Assembly: GCA_963662675.2 (NCBI GenBank)
Contig: CAXXHP010000001.1
Span: 1-64,000 of the forward strand
DNA: 64,000 nt
Reading direction: 5' to 3'
Origin: G963662675 sp963662675
GTDB taxonomy: Bacteria > Bacteroidota > Bacteroidia > Bacteroidales > Prolixibacteraceae
The notes beneath the pieces were generated by a model that searched no databases, was not told the origin of the DNA, and saw only the letters and a list, made by a program, of their open reading frames with translations. Of the stretch, positions 44,299 to 52,622 are shown piece after piece; positions within the stretch are counted from its first letter, which is position 1; each line of letters starts with the position of its first letter. Position numbers and translations under genes: made by a program.

Positions 44299-45630
44299 TT
44301 ATGGGTGTGTTACTAGCGAAAATATAGGGTTTCCTGAATTATCAACAGTCATTCTCCAACAACTACCATTGGGTGATGTTAAGATAACTCCTGAATTTAT
44401 GTCTTCCAGATAGATATCACCTGATTTTATTTGCAATTTTTCTTGGGGATTATCGGTTCCAATACCAACATTTCCTTCTCCATTGATTTTCATGTTGATT
44501 GTTTTTATGTTTTGAGACCCTCCCGTAGACCCATTTACAAAAACAATATCACCCCCTGAATTATCTGATTTTGTGGCTTCAATTATTAACCCGTCTCCTA
44601 CAGTCTTTAATTGACCATGCTTCCCCCACCAGCTGTAATCGTAGTTATCACCATGCATTCTGAATACTGAGTAGTTCTCTTGAGATCCTGCTTTAATTTC
44701 TAAAGCAGCTGAAGATCTTGTTGAGATATCTTTATTTTCAATATTAACAAATGTTCTATTTTCGTTAGAAACACTGTCTTTTACTTCCAATTTATATTCT
44801 GGATCATCGGTTCCAATGCCCACATTTCCTTCTCCATTGATTTTCATGTTGATTGTTTTTATGTTTTGAGACCCTCCCGTAGACCCATTTACAAAAACAA
44901 TATCACCCCCTGAATTATCTGATTTTGTGGCTTCAATTATTAACCCGTCTCCTACAGTCTTTAATTGACCATGCTTCCCCCACCAGCTGTAATCGTAGTT
45001 ATCACCATGCATTCTGAATACTGAGTAGTTCTCTTGAGATCCTGCTTTAATTTCTAAAGCAGCTGAAGATCTTGTTGAGATATCTTTATTTTCAATATTA
45101 ACAAATGTTCTATTTTCGGTAGAAACACTGTCTTTTACTTCCAATTTATATTCTGGATTATCGGTTCCAATACCAACATTCCCTTCTCCATAATCTATGC
45201 CCATGTAATTACTTGTCCAATATGAATCTCCAGAACTTTTTGCATATAGTGCATATGGAACACTCAATAATTGACTTGTTCCTGTGATCGTATAATTCGA
45301 GCTACCTGTTAGGTCAATTTCTGATTTAATAAAATACGGTCCATTTGCCCAGTTTATGGTGGTAAAATCACCACTTACATTTGTTCCTGACCCAATTTCT
45401 ATGTTTACTAATCCATTTGCATTAGTAGTTGAGGTTTGAGTTTCCACATAAATCGTTGTGCCACTTGTCGAACCTTGTAAAATGCTTATCTGCATGCCAA
45501 GTGATTGATTTACGACCAATTGGTCGCTACTATTTCTGATGACTGCCTGATAGCTCATTTTTTCCGGTGATTGAGCAAATGCACTTACGGTTAAAAATAC
45601 TGCTACTATAATTGTAAATATTCTTTTCAT
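44299..45630 (-). CDS. Secreted repeat protein with a 118-residue tandem duplication
   Basis: 443 residues. A signal peptide (RIFTIIVAVFLTVSAFAQ) is followed by a domain common in Bacteroidota surface proteins (MSYQAVIRN ... SVPYALYAKSSGD). Two near-identical 118-residue units then carry the VGIGTDNPEYKLEV motif, which resembles the head-fibre repeats of tail-fibre-like proteins, and a third partial unit closes the protein. No T9SS C-terminal signal is seen. It lies 14 nt downstream of the T9SS protein gene; the pair is probably one operon. Confidence 0.8.
   Translation of the reverse strand: MKRIFTIIVAVFLTVSAFAQSPEKMSYQAVIRNSSDQLVVNQSLGMQISILQGSTSGTTIYVETQTSTTNANGLVNIEIGSGTNVSGDFTTINWANGPYFIKSEIDLTGSSNYTITGTSQLLSVPYALYAKSSGDSYWTSNYMGIDYGEGNVGIGTDNPEYKLEVKDSVSTENRTFVNIENKDISTRSSAALEIKAGSQENYSVFRMHGDNYDYSWWGKHGQLKTVGDGLIIEATKSDNSGGDIVFVNGSTGGSQNIKTINMKINGEGNVGIGTDDPEYKLEVKDSVSNENRTFVNIENKDISTRSSAALEIKAGSQENYSVFRMHGDNYDYSWWGKHGQLKTVGDGLIIEATKSDNSGGDIVFVNGSTGGSQNIKTINMKINGEGNVGIGTDNPQEKLQIKSGDIYLEDINSGVILTSPNGSCWRMTVDNSGNPIFSLVTHP
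44451..45158. repeat. Tandem duplication, two 354-bp units
   Basis: Units 44451-44804 and 44805-45158 are almost identical in DNA, with a few differences near the unit ends. The period is a multiple of three (118 codons), so the reading frame is kept. The near identity points to a recent duplication or active gene conversion. Confidence 0.93.
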
Positions 45631-45644
45631 GGTTTTATTTCTTC

Positions 45645-46133
45645 TTAGTTTCTAATGATTTTAAATGTTTTTACTTCTTTCTTGTTTTGAATTACTTTCA
45701 CAAAATAGGTTGCAGGTACAAGATTGCTCATAGTAATACTTGTTTTATTGCTAGTAATCTTTTCACTTTGCAAAAGTTGACCATTTGTGTCGAACAGCTG
45801 AAATGACAAATCTGACAGGTCAAATGCATTAGTTTCTAATGTAAGATAATCGGTTGTAGGGTTTGGGTATGCTGAAACTGTAAGGATTATTCCGTTGGCT
45901 TCGTCTATTGCTGTTACTACCGAAATTTCATATGGCTGTTGCACACCTTGTGTTGCCGAGCCACTTGTTCCTTTATGGATTTGGTATGCAACCTGTCCTA
46001 CCGAATAGCTTACAGAGCCTCCGCTACTCATTGCATTATTGCCTGTGGTAGGGAAGGCTTCTTGTGCTAGCAATCCTGTTACTCCAAATTCTAAAAGAAA
46101 TACGATACTTAATAGTAATTTTTTTATTCTCAT
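45645..46133 (-). CDS. Secreted protein with T9SS type A sorting domain
   Basis: 162 residues: signal peptide (LLLSIVFLLEFGVTGLLAQ), a short domain with SSGGSVSYSVGQVAYQIHKGTSGSATQGVQQPYEI that is common in Bacteroidota secreted proteins, and a C-terminal sorting domain with AYPNPTTDYLTLET, LFDTNGQLLQ and YFVKVIQNKKEVKTFKIIRN. The C-terminal domain directs export by the type IX system and attachment to the surface. It is the first gene of a pair with the repeat protein. Confidence 0.88.
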   Translation of the reverse strand: MRIKKLLLSIVFLLEFGVTGLLAQEAFPTTGNNAMSSGGSVSYSVGQVAYQIHKGTSGSATQGVQQPYEISVVTAIDEANGIILTVSAYPNPTTDYLTLETNAFDLSDLSFQLFDTNGQLLQSEKITSNKTSITMSNLVPATYFVKVIQNKKEVKTFKIIRN

Positions 46134-46166
46134 TTATATCTTCCTTTTTCCATATTTATACTTTCT

Positions 46167-46439
46167 AAAATATCCTCTTTGTTTATTTTAAGCGACACAA
46201 TTTACGAAAACATAAAATAAGATTTATGTTGTTGTAGATAAAAGAAATCAAAAGTAGTTGATAGTAAGTCGGTATTGCTTCAAGATGGATACAATGATGG
46301 AGTTGTTATTGACATAGTTAATATGTGTTTTGTGTGCATTTGTAACTAGCTATGAATATCGCGGACACTTCCTACTACTCCATTTTTCTAAATTTGAAAA
46401 TAGAACTTCAGAATTGAGGAAAAACACCGAAAGTGTTGG
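46167..46439. repeat. 274-bp direct repeat, copy R2
   Basis: Same orientation as R1 at 43874-44147 and about 98 percent identical by eye. It ends 34 bases before the T9SS gene start. R1 and R2 bound a 2.0-kb unit containing both secreted-protein genes, so recombination between them could delete or amplify it. Confidence 0.9.
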
Positions 46440-46545
46440 GTCAGGGGCAAAGGATTGAGGCTCGGAACATCAAAACACAGAAATGCCTCTTATTTCTTTC
46501 AAATATCCTCACCCCGAATTATTCTAACGGCAAACTAATTTTTCT

Positions 46546-46553
46546 TATTTTTG
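46546..46553 (+). promoter_or_regulatory. Bacteroidota -7 promoter box for valS
   Basis: TATTTTTG, matching TAnnTTTG, followed by C; 45 nt upstream of the valS start codon. Confidence 0.5.
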
Positions 46554-46597
46554 CAGGCTGTAATAAACGACTGTCAAATACACAATTATAAAATAAG

Positions 46598-49228
46598 ATG
46601 GAAATTCCCAGTAAGTATAACCCCACTGTAGTTGAAGATAAATGGTACCAATATTGGATGGAGAAAGATTTTTTCCATTCAGTTCCGGATGAACGTGAAC
46701 CCTATACAATTGTTATTCCGCCGCCAAACGTGACGGGAGTGCTGCACATGGGTCACATGCTTAACAATACCATTCAGGATATTCTAACAAGGCGTGCTCG
46801 TATGTTGGGCAAAAATGCCTGTTGGGTGGCAGGTACCGACCATGCGTCAATTGCTACCGAGGCAAAAGTGGTGGGCAAACTGAAAGATCAGGGAATTTCG
46901 AAATTCGACCTGTCTCGCGATGAGTTTATGGAACATGCCTGGGAATGGACACACAAACATGGCGGCATTATTTTGGAGCAGCTCAAAAAATTGGGTGCAT
47001 CATGCGACTGGGAGCGCACTGCCTTTACAATGGACGAGTCACGCAGCGAATCGGTTATTCGTGTGTTTGTCGATTTGTTTGAAAAAGGATTGATCTACCG
47101 GGGTGTGCGTATGGTAAACTGGGACCCCTCTGCGAAGACTGCCCTTTCTGATGAGGAAGTAATTCACCGCGAAGTTCAATCTAAATTATACTATCTGAAA
47201 TATCAGATTGAAGGCAGTGAGAATGAATTTGTAACCATTGCAACCACCCGCCCAGAAACCATTTTGGGTGACACTGCAGTCTGTGTTAATCCGAATGATG
47301 ACCGTTTTAAACACTTAAAAGGCAAGCGGGTTTTAGTGCCTTTAATTAATCGTTCCGTTCCAATTATTGAGGATGAATATGTCGATATGGAATTTGGAAC
47401 AGGTTGTTTGAAAATTACGCCTGCTCACGATATAAATGACTATGAAATTGGCTTGAAATACAATTTGCCAAGCATCGATATTTTTAATGATGATGGTACT
47501 TTGAATGAAAGCGCCGGATTGTTTGTTGGCGAAGATCGTTTTGACGTTCGTGAGCAAATCATGATCGATCTTGAAAAATCGGGTAATGTTTTCAAGGTTG
47601 AAGATTATACCAACAAAGTGGGTTTCTCAGAGCGCACGCATGTGGCTATCGAGCCAAAATTGTCGGCTCAATGGTTCCTAAAAATGGAAGACCTTGTGAA
47701 GCCTGCTTTATCAAATGTGATGGATGACACGATTCAGTTTCATCCTCCAAAATTCAAAAATACTTACCGCCACTGGATGGAAAACATCAAAGACTGGTGC
47801 ATTAGCCGTCAGCTTTGGTGGGGACACCGCATTCCTGTGTATTATTTAGAAGATGGCTCTTTTGTGGTAGCCAATTCAGATGAGAAAGCTGTTGAGCTGG
47901 CTCGTGAAAAATCAGGAAATGCCAACCTAACCATTGAAAACCTAAAGCAAGACGAAGATGTGTTGGATACATGGTTCTCAAGCTGGTTGTGGCCAATCTC
48001 CGTTTTTGATGGCGTTCGCGATCCAAAGAACGAAGAGATAGAATATTATTACCCAACCAACGACTTGGTTACTGCACCAGACATTATTTTCTTCTGGGTG
48101 GCCCGAATGATTATTACGGGGTACGAGTACCGCGATCAGTTTCCGTTTAAGAATGTATACTTTACCGGAATGGTGCGCGACAAACAACGCCGGAAAATGT
48201 CTAAATCATTGGGCAACTCGCCTGATCCACTTGACCTGATTGCTACTTATGGCGCTGATGGTGTTCGTGTGGGCATGTTACTTTGCTCACCAGCCGGTGG
48301 CGATTTACTTTTCGACGAAAGCCTTCCACAACAAGGAGCCGGCTTTGTGACCAAAATCTGGAACTCGTTCCGTTTGGTAAAAGGGTGGGAGGTTAACGAA
48401 ACACTTCCTCAGCCCGAGCATTCACGTTTGGCGATAAAATGGTTTAGGCAGAAGTTTAGTCAGGTTATTGAGCAAACCGATGATCATTTTGATAAGTTCC
48501 GAATTTCGGATGCTCTGATGAACGTTTACACCACTGTTCGCGATGAGTTCTCCGGTTGGTTGCTTGAGCTGGTAAAACCGGCCTATCAACAGCCTATTGA
48601 TGGGAAAACGTATGCCGAATTGATTGCGGTTTTTGATGAAGTACTTCGTTTTATGCACCCATTTGTGCCGTTTGTGAGCGAAGAAATCTGGCAGTTGCTA
48701 AAAGAACGGAACGATGGTGAAAGCATCATGATCAGCGAATGGCCACAGTCTTCCGGATTTGATGCAAATTTCATTCAGCAGTTTGAAGATGCGAAAGAAG
48801 CAGTTTCCGGAATTCGCACCATCCGCACAAAAAATAATATCCCCAATAAAGATCAGCTCGAACTGTCTATTTTGAAGGGGGATAAAGGTTATGCGAATGA
48901 TCTGGACAGTATTTTGGTGAAACTGGGTAATCTTTCATCGCTAACTCAGGTCAATGAAGAAGTTAGTGGTGCAGGCTCGTTTTTGGTGAAATCAACCACT
49001 TTCTTTGTGCCACTGGGCGACTTGGTTGATGTGGAGGAAGAATTGAAAAAGCTTGAAGCGGAATTAAAATATACTCAAGGTTTTTTTAATTCGGTGATGA
49101 AAAAATTGAGCAACGAACGTTTTGTGAGCGGTGCTCCTGAGTCTGTTGTGGCTATTGAACGTGCCAAGCAAGCCGATGCCGAATCAAAAATTAAAGTACT
49201 TGAAGAGCAAATCGCCAAGTTGAAATAG
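46598..49228 (+). CDS. valS: Valyl-tRNA synthetase
   Basis: 876 residues. The class I HIGH motif appears as HMGHM in PPPNVTGVLHMGHML near 48, the editing domain occupies about 190-340 (TTRPETILGDTAV), and KMSKS is in RKMSKSLGNSPDP near 533. A C-terminal coiled coil (from about 805) contacts tRNA. It charges tRNA-Val in the cytoplasm. No T-box or attenuator seen upstream, as expected in this phylum. Confidence 0.97.
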   Translation: MEIPSKYNPTVVEDKWYQYWMEKDFFHSVPDEREPYTIVIPPPNVTGVLHMGHMLNNTIQDILTRRARMLGKNACWVAGTDHASIATEAKVVGKLKDQGISKFDLSRDEFMEHAWEWTHKHGGIILEQLKKLGASCDWERTAFTMDESRSESVIRVFVDLFEKGLIYRGVRMVNWDPSAKTALSDEEVIHREVQSKLYYLKYQIEGSENEFVTIATTRPETILGDTAVCVNPNDDRFKHLKGKRVLVPLINRSVPIIEDEYVDMEFGTGCLKITPAHDINDYEIGLKYNLPSIDIFNDDGTLNESAGLFVGEDRFDVREQIMIDLEKSGNVFKVEDYTNKVGFSERTHVAIEPKLSAQWFLKMEDLVKPALSNVMDDTIQFHPPKFKNTYRHWMENIKDWCISRQLWWGHRIPVYYLEDGSFVVANSDEKAVELAREKSGNANLTIENLKQDEDVLDTWFSSWLWPISVFDGVRDPKNEEIEYYYPTNDLVTAPDIIFFWVARMIITGYEYRDQFPFKNVYFTGMVRDKQRRKMSKSLGNSPDPLDLIATYGADGVRVGMLLCSPAGGDLLFDESLPQQGAGFVTKIWNSFRLVKGWEVNETLPQPEHSRLAIKWFRQKFSQVIEQTDDHFDKFRISDALMNVYTTVRDEFSGWLLELVKPAYQQPIDGKTYAELIAVFDEVLRFMHPFVPFVSEEIWQLLKERNDGESIMISEWPQSSGFDANFIQQFEDAKEAVSGIRTIRTKNNIPNKDQLELSILKGDKGYANDLDSILVKLGNLSSLTQVNEEVSGAGSFLVKSTTFFVPLGDLVDVEEELKKLEAELKYTQGFFNSVMKKLSNERFVSGAPESVVAIERAKQADAESKIKVLEEQIAKLK

Positions 49229-49273
49229 TCTCTTGCCGATAGATAAAGAGAAGCTGTATTGGAATTCCTTTTA

Positions 49274-49349
49274 GAACCGGGTTGTTCTGAAGCACCCGTT
49301 TCACCTTGAAAGAACCGGGTCATCCTGAAGCACCCGTGTCATCCTGAAC
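49274..49349. repeat. Two tandem 38-bp units
   Basis: Both units start GAACCGGGT and contain CTGAAGCACCCGT; they differ at about eight positions. CGGGT and ACCCG within each can pair. The second unit merges into the dispersed GTCATCCTGAAC repeat. Confidence 0.7.
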
Positions 49350-49480
49350 TTGTTTCAGGATCTGTTTTGATCAATAAGGGTTTTAATACAGCTTTTTTGT
49401 TTTTATTTCTCACCCTCATGCTTCAATATAATTGGGGAAACAGATATCGCTATCCTTCTTTTCTTCTGTCCTTCTTCCCC

Positions 49481-49510
49481 GTCATTGCGAGCAAAGCGAA
49501 GCAATCTGTC
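49481..49510. repeat. Short dispersed repeat (GCGAGCAAAGCGAAGCAATC family)
   Basis: Begins GTCATTGCGAGCAAAGCGAA; inverted copy at 6013-6048. Confidence 0.6.
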
Positions 49511-49706
49511 GAGTAGCCGGTTCCATCCTCGGATTACAATCTAAATCTTATCAATGACCTTCATTTTATCACTTTAAAAGTGAGATTCTTCTGAACGTGT
49601 AAAAAACCTTTTTTTATTCTCCCTCACATGTTTAATTTTGATTGGGCAAAGCGTAATAGCCTTGCATCAATTCAGAATTTAGAACAGCAGATAAATACAT
49701 TATCAA

Positions 49707-51095
49707 ATGACATTAATAAAATCAATATCCGGCATACGTGGTACCATTGGCGGAAAGCCCGGTGATGGCCTGTCGCCACTCGATGTGGTGAAATTTACGG
49801 CAGCCTATGCCAAATGGCTGAAAGGTACTCCTTCAAACAAAAAATACAAAGTGATGGTTGGGCGCGATGCCCGTATTTCGGGAGAGATGGTCAACGCGTT
49901 GGTATGTGCCACCCTCTCTGGAATGGGCTGCGACGTCGTGGATCTCGGGTTGGCAACTACGCCAACTGTAGAGATGGCAGTGACCGGAGAGAACGCCGAT
50001 GGCGGTATTATTTTAACAGCTAGCCACAACCCAAAACAGTGGAATGCACTAAAGTTGTTGAATGCAAAAGGTGAGTTTATTTCGGCAAAAGATGGTGAGG
50101 CGATTTTGCAATATGCCGATGAAGAAAGCTTTTCCTTTGCAGACGTTGATGAGCTGGGGACACTTTCCGCAAAAGATTATTTAAGCGAACACATTCAGGA
50201 AATTCTCGATCTTAAATTAGTGGATACTGAGGCTATTCAGAAGGCGAATTTCTCTGTGGCTTTTGATGCGGTGAACTCCGTTGGTGGAATTGCTATCCCT
50301 GCCATGTTGAAGGCTCTTGGCGTAAAAAACATTGTGCCAATTAATGAAGAACCAACGGGTGAATTTGCCCATGTTCCGGAACCACTTCCCGAAAATCTGA
50401 TTGAAACCTGTCAAATAGTAAAGCAGCAAAAAGTAGATGTGTGCTTTGTCGTTGATCCCGATGTTGACCGCTTATCAATCATTAGCGAGGATGGTTCCAT
50501 GTTTAACGAAGAATACACGCTTGTGGCTGTTGCCGACTACATTCTTTCTAACACACCGGGCAATACGGTGTCTAATATGTCGTCAACGCGAGCATTGCGG
50601 GTGATAACTGAAAAGCATGGTGGTACATATGCCGCATCGGCAGTGGGTGAGGTAAATGTAGTTGCTAAAATGAGGGAGACCAATGCAATCATTGGTGGAG
50701 AAGGAAATGGAGGCGTTATTTACCCCGAGTTACACAGCGGTAGGGATGCACTTGTAGGAATTGCTTTGTTCCTTACTCAACTGGCCAAGTCTGGGTTGAA
50801 ATGCTCAGAGCTAAGGAAAACCTACCCCGATTATTTCATCTCGAAAAATAAAATTGAGTTGACTCCTGATATTGATGTGGATTCAATTTTGAAAAATATA
50901 GAGAAAAAATACAGCAACGAGCAGATAGACACCATTGATGGGGTAAAAATTGACTTTGCTGATGAGTGGGTTCATTTGAGAAAATCGAACACGGAGCCTA
51001 TAATTCGTATTTATGCCGAAGCGGGTAGTCTTGAGAAAGCCGATGACCTGGCGCTCAAATTGATGAAAGAAATAAGGGCGATTGCAGAAAGTTAG
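49707..51095 (+). CDS. glmM: Phosphoglucosamine mutase-type phosphohexomutase
   Basis: 462 residues. The catalytic phosphoserine is in ILTASHNPKQWNALK near 104, the metal-binding DVDR in FVVDPDVDRLSII near 250, the sugar-binding GEGNGGVIYPELHSGRDA near 332 and the phosphate-binding RKSNTEPIIRIYAEA near 430. GlmM converts glucosamine-6-P to glucosamine-1-P for peptidoglycan and LPS. Paralogues in this phylum can also act on mannose or glucose phosphates, so substrate is likely but not certain. Confidence 0.88.
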   Translation: MTLIKSISGIRGTIGGKPGDGLSPLDVVKFTAAYAKWLKGTPSNKKYKVMVGRDARISGEMVNALVCATLSGMGCDVVDLGLATTPTVEMAVTGENADGGIILTASHNPKQWNALKLLNAKGEFISAKDGEAILQYADEESFSFADVDELGTLSAKDYLSEHIQEILDLKLVDTEAIQKANFSVAFDAVNSVGGIAIPAMLKALGVKNIVPINEEPTGEFAHVPEPLPENLIETCQIVKQQKVDVCFVVDPDVDRLSIISEDGSMFNEEYTLVAVADYILSNTPGNTVSNMSSTRALRVITEKHGGTYAASAVGEVNVVAKMRETNAIIGGEGNGGVIYPELHSGRDALVGIALFLTQLAKSGLKCSELRKTYPDYFISKNKIELTPDIDVDSILKNIEKKYSNEQIDTIDGVKIDFADEWVHLRKSNTEPIIRIYAEAGSLEKADDLALKLMKEIRAIAES

Positions 51096-51150
51096 TATTT
51101 GCTAATACAAGAATAGGGCCCCGTTCTTTTAAAAAGATCGGATCCCTATT

Positions 51151-51255
51151 CTCCAAAAAGTAAAGATTACGAGTCATCCTGAACTTGTTTCAGGATCTTA
51201 ATCAATTGTAAGACAGATCCCGAAACAAGTTCAGGATGACGTTTTTCAACTTTCT
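51151..51255. repeat. MITE-like foldback element, copy 2
   Basis: It reads CTCCAAAAAGTAAAG, ACGAGTCATCCTGAAC, the facing GATCCCGAAACAAGTTC and GGATGACGTTTTTCAA. In reverse complement it matches the copy at 6146-6276. It lies between convergent glmM and tldE and may serve as a terminator for both. Confidence 0.65.
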
Positions 51256-51281
51256 GTTCGTATGTCGGGAAAGCTTGTGTT

Positions 51282-52598
51282 TTACAAGCCGCTAAAGTCG
51301 ATGCTGCTAAAAAGGAGTGAAGGCGTTTGCCAGCTCGATTTTAGGTAAGGGTCGTTACCCACTTCTGCTAACTTAGTCCACAGTTCTTTCATATTCCCAC
51401 TAATGTTCATTTCAGAAATTGGTTGGGCAATTTCACCATTCTGAATAAGAAAGCCATCAATTCCATAGGAAAAGTCGCCGGTGGAAGAGTTCGTGTTTCC
51501 TCCGTTAAACCCGGTAACGAGAATGCCATTCTTCATGTGTGTAATCAGCTCATCTTGGCTTTTGTCTCCAGTTTCAAAAATGAGGTTAGAAGTGTCTCCT
51601 GAGGTGGGCTCAGTTTCTAATTTTTTCGCGTAGTATGTATCAATAAAATAAGTTTGCAACTTGCCTTTATTGAACACCACTCTTTTTTTTGTGGCGAGCC
51701 CTTCATCGTCAAAATGCTTAGAGCCAATGCCTCCAATAATAAATGGATCATCCGTAAGTGTTAGCTTTTCGGAAGCAACCTGTTCCCCAATTTTATCAAT
51801 TAGAAATGAACTTTTTTGTTGAATATTGCTGCCATCCAATGCATTCATAAGCGGGCTTAATAAACGCGATACCGCTTTGTTTTCAACGATCATGTCGAAT
51901 TTCCCGGATTTGATCTTTGCTTGGCCTATTCTTTTTATTGCTCGATTTAGAGCAGTGCTCCCGATTTCGGTGCTTTTTAGTTTTTCAAAAATGATGGCAC
52001 GTTCCGACCAGCTTTCACTGGGGCGCGCTTCACCTCCATCAACAGAAACCGATGCAGAAAGGCTGAAGTTGCTGGATTCAGAATCGCCTTCAAAGCCATT
52101 GCTGGTAACAAGAACCCTGCTTCCTGTGTAATCAGAGTAGCTTGTTGTTATTGAAATGATGCGATCGTCTTTTTGCCATGCTTCCGCTTCAATCTGATAG
52201 GCAAGATCAATTTTTGTTTCAGGTTCAATTTGATCATATAAAGGATCGGTTGTTTTAAGGTCGCTCCCATCTCCTTTGTAGTAGCGCGATGGATTAGGTA
52301 GTGTGCGAACAGCATCCGCCGTCAGGTATTTTGTGCCGGCAATAGCCTGTTCTATTAGGTGTGATAGATCTTTCTTGTTGAGCCTGTTTGTTTTGTGCGA
52401 CGAATATTTTTTGTCGATGTATAATTTGATGGTCATGCTGCTTTGGATAGCTTCTTTCAGCGTGTCAATTTTTTGTTCACGAACATCTACGGAGCTGCTT
52501 TTACTTTCCGAAATTGAAACGCTTACTTGGTCGGCTCCCAAGGAAAGTGCCTCTTCCATGGCCCATTTTGCGAGACTATATTTTTCTTCTTTGGTCAT
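51282..52598 (-). CDS. tldE: TldE/PmbA-family metalloprotease subunit
   Basis: 438 residues of the TldD/PmbA superfamily: the N-terminal domain contains SISESKSSSVDVREQKIDTLKEA, and the C-terminal beta domain ends with NGGNTNSSTGDFSYGIDGFLIQNGEIAQPISEMNISGNM. Like PmbA/TldE it has no HExxxH zinc site and is the partner of TldD. TldDE degrades unfolded peptides and matures some RiPP precursors. It has no signal peptide of its own, while its partner does. Located 24 nt downstream of tldD. Confidence 0.87.
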   Translation of the reverse strand: MTKEEKYSLAKWAMEEALSLGADQVSVSISESKSSSVDVREQKIDTLKEAIQSSMTIKLYIDKKYSSHKTNRLNKKDLSHLIEQAIAGTKYLTADAVRTLPNPSRYYKGDGSDLKTTDPLYDQIEPETKIDLAYQIEAEAWQKDDRIISITTSYSDYTGSRVLVTSNGFEGDSESSNFSLSASVSVDGGEARPSESWSERAIIFEKLKSTEIGSTALNRAIKRIGQAKIKSGKFDMIVENKAVSRLLSPLMNALDGSNIQQKSSFLIDKIGEQVASEKLTLTDDPFIIGGIGSKHFDDEGLATKKRVVFNKGKLQTYFIDTYYAKKLETEPTSGDTSNLIFETGDKSQDELITHMKNGILVTGFNGGNTNSSTGDFSYGIDGFLIQNGEIAQPISEMNISGNMKELWTKLAEVGNDPYLKSSWQTPSLLFSSIDFSGL

Positions 52599-52622
52599 CT
52601 TTTTTCGTTTTTCAAGTGAGAT

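Larger units (their letters stand above)
46134..46597. other. Intergenic region between the T9SS gene and valS
   Basis: It holds direct repeat copy R2 (46167-46439), which is the presumed promoter region of the minus-strand pair, and the valS promoter near 46546. Confidence 0.6.
49229..49706. other. Repeat-rich intergenic region between valS and glmM
   Basis: No gene. It contains two tandem 38-bp units (49274-49311 and 49312-49349) with the shared core GAACCGGGT...TCTGAAGCACCCG, a GTCATCCTGAACTTGTTTCA-type half element (about 49339-49364) and a REP-like repeat at 49481-49510. The remaining bases before glmM are AT-rich and presumably hold its promoter. Confidence 0.7.

Noticed and set aside
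44299..45630. The VGIGTDNPEYKLEV repeat protein as a sign of a prophage.
   Set aside because: Similar repeats occur in Bacteroidota secreted proteins; it has a signal peptide, a T9SS neighbour and no phage structural genes nearby.
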